A stretch of DNA of 64,000 nt. Source: JBJYIN01 sp046237015. GTDB taxonomy: Bacteria; Pseudomonadota; Gammaproteobacteria; Enterobacterales; Enterobacteriaceae. Location of the stretch: positions 124,001 to 188,000 of the forward strand of contig NZ_JBJYIN010000001.1 of the NCBI RefSeq assembly GCF_046237015.1, given 5' to 3'. The translations under genes were made by a program, and so were the position numbers. Shown one piece after another: positions 63,547-64,000 of this stretch (positions within the stretch are counted from its first letter, which is position 1; each line of letters starts with the position of its first letter). The notes under the pieces are model-generated. The model worked only from the letters and a program-made list of their open reading frames with translations, had not been told where the DNA came from and searched no databases.

Positions 63547-63564
63547 GTGTTTTTTATCCTAAAC
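63547..63564 (-). promoter_or_regulatory. NadR-type operator upstream of nadA
   Basis: TGTTTTTTATCCTAAACA fits the NadR operator TGTTTA-N6-TAAACA at 11 of 12 defined bases. NadR represses nadA-pnuC, nadB and pncB when NAD is plentiful. The site lies where the nadA promoter is expected. Confidence 0.8.
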
Positions 63565-63677
63565 AAAATACCGAAAAAAACGCCTAAAGTCGCTTTATTT
63601 TTACATAACCATGGCTTAATTGTTTACTCTGCTAAAAACAACGTTATAAATCATTCATCAAGGAAACGGGAGATTCA

Positions 63678-64000
63678 GTGGCGCATATTTATATCAAAAT
63701 TTATCGCAATACGTTGATCGTCAGAAATGTGGATACTGGGGAAGAAGTGACGGGAAAACCGGAAACACCGTTTACCACAGCACGGTTGCTGCTCGGGCAA
63801 ATGATTCCGGCGATGAAATTACTGCAACAATTAACCAAAAAGGCCGCACCCAAACGACTCGTCAATTGCTTCTTTCCTCATAAAGTGATTATTCATCCGA
63901 TGGAGATGAATGAAGGAGGACACAGTCAGGTTGAGTTTGCCAGTTATATCGAACTTGCCAAAACTATTAGCCCACAAGGAAAGCAAATTTACGTATGCAG
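63678..64000 (+). CDS. Unrecognised protein, 3' end cut by window
   Basis: An open frame starts at a GTG (63678) preceded by GGGAG and runs off the end with 107 codons visible. The start reads MAHIYIKIYRNTLIVRNVDTGEEV, followed by FTTARLLLGQMIPAMKLLQQLTKKAAPKRLVNCFFPHKVIIHP. The codon use looks normal for the region and no stop occurs, so it is probably real. I do not recognise the family. No signal peptide or membrane helix is visible in the part shown. It diverges from nadA. Confidence 0.65.
   Translation, partial: MAHIYIKIYRNTLIVRNVDTGEEVTGKPETPFTTARLLLGQMIPAMKLLQQLTKKAAPKRLVNCFFPHKVIIHPMEMNEGGHSQVEFASYIELAKTISPQGKQIYVC

Noticed and set aside
1..64000. CRISPR arrays, prophage or integrated elements
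   Set aside because: No regularly spaced repeats, integrase, transposase or phage structural genes were found. The tRNA-Ser has no neighbouring integrase or duplicated 3' end seen.

Overview
The window looks like a chromosomal segment of an enterobacterium, probably a soft-rot Pectobacteriaceae such as Pectobacterium. This is inferred from gene order and protein resemblance, not from a database search. Two blocks match known Escherichia coli neighbourhoods: wza-yegH-asmA-dcd-udk (with mrp-metG) and pgl-ybhA-modCBA-acrZ-modE-modF-galE-galM-gpmA-aroG-zitB-pnuC-nadA. Here they are joined by a formate dehydrogenase operon and a sugar-catabolic operon.

Region 1 (1-2830) is decayed. It holds the end of a permuted papain-like hydrolase gene, a frameshifted Phd/YefM-type antitoxin, an intact rmlA, and broken remnants of rmlC and rmlD carrying a 23-bp tandem duplication. 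dTDP-rhamnose cannot be made from this locus alone.

Region 2 (2890-22000, minus strand) is a Wzx/Wzy/Wza-Wzb-Wzc polysaccharide locus. A JUMPstart/ops element (21937-21974) precedes a WecA-like initiating transferase, wza, wzb and wzc. An intrinsic terminator follows, then a complete pseudaminic acid pathway (pseB, C, F, G, H, I), a very AT-rich serotype-specific core (sialyltransferase-like enzyme, wzx, glycosyltransferase, wzy, glycosyltransferase), and a UDP-glucuronate epimerase with ugd. The predicted product is an exported polymer containing a nonulosonic acid and probably galacturonate.

Region 3 (22700-28130) has yegH, then two adjacent toxin-antitoxin modules (hipBA and mntA-hepT), then dcuC. 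Region 4 (28460-35350) is housekeeping: asmA, dcd, udk, mrp and metG.

Region 5 (35440-40220) is fdnGHI. Its FdnG has cysteine in place of the usual selenocysteine at residue 196. The promoter carries recognisable ModE, NarL/NarP-like and FNR-like sites. The ModE gene and the molybdate transporter operon lie 12-18 kb downstream, so the window holds both a molybdoenzyme and its metal supply and sensor.

Region 6 (40370-50540) has a secreted phytase-like esterase, pgl, a DUF4186 protein, tRNA-Ser(UGA), ybhA and glk. A LacI-controlled carbohydrate operon follows (YegT-like permease, TIM-barrel isomerase, Gfo/Idh dehydrogenase, LacI regulator), with two perfect 12-bp operators upstream. Region 7 (50590-64000) has modCBA, acrZ (51 aa), modE, modF, galE and galM without galT/galK between them, gpmA, aroG, zitB, pnuC, nadA with a NadR-like box, and the start of an unrecognised gene.
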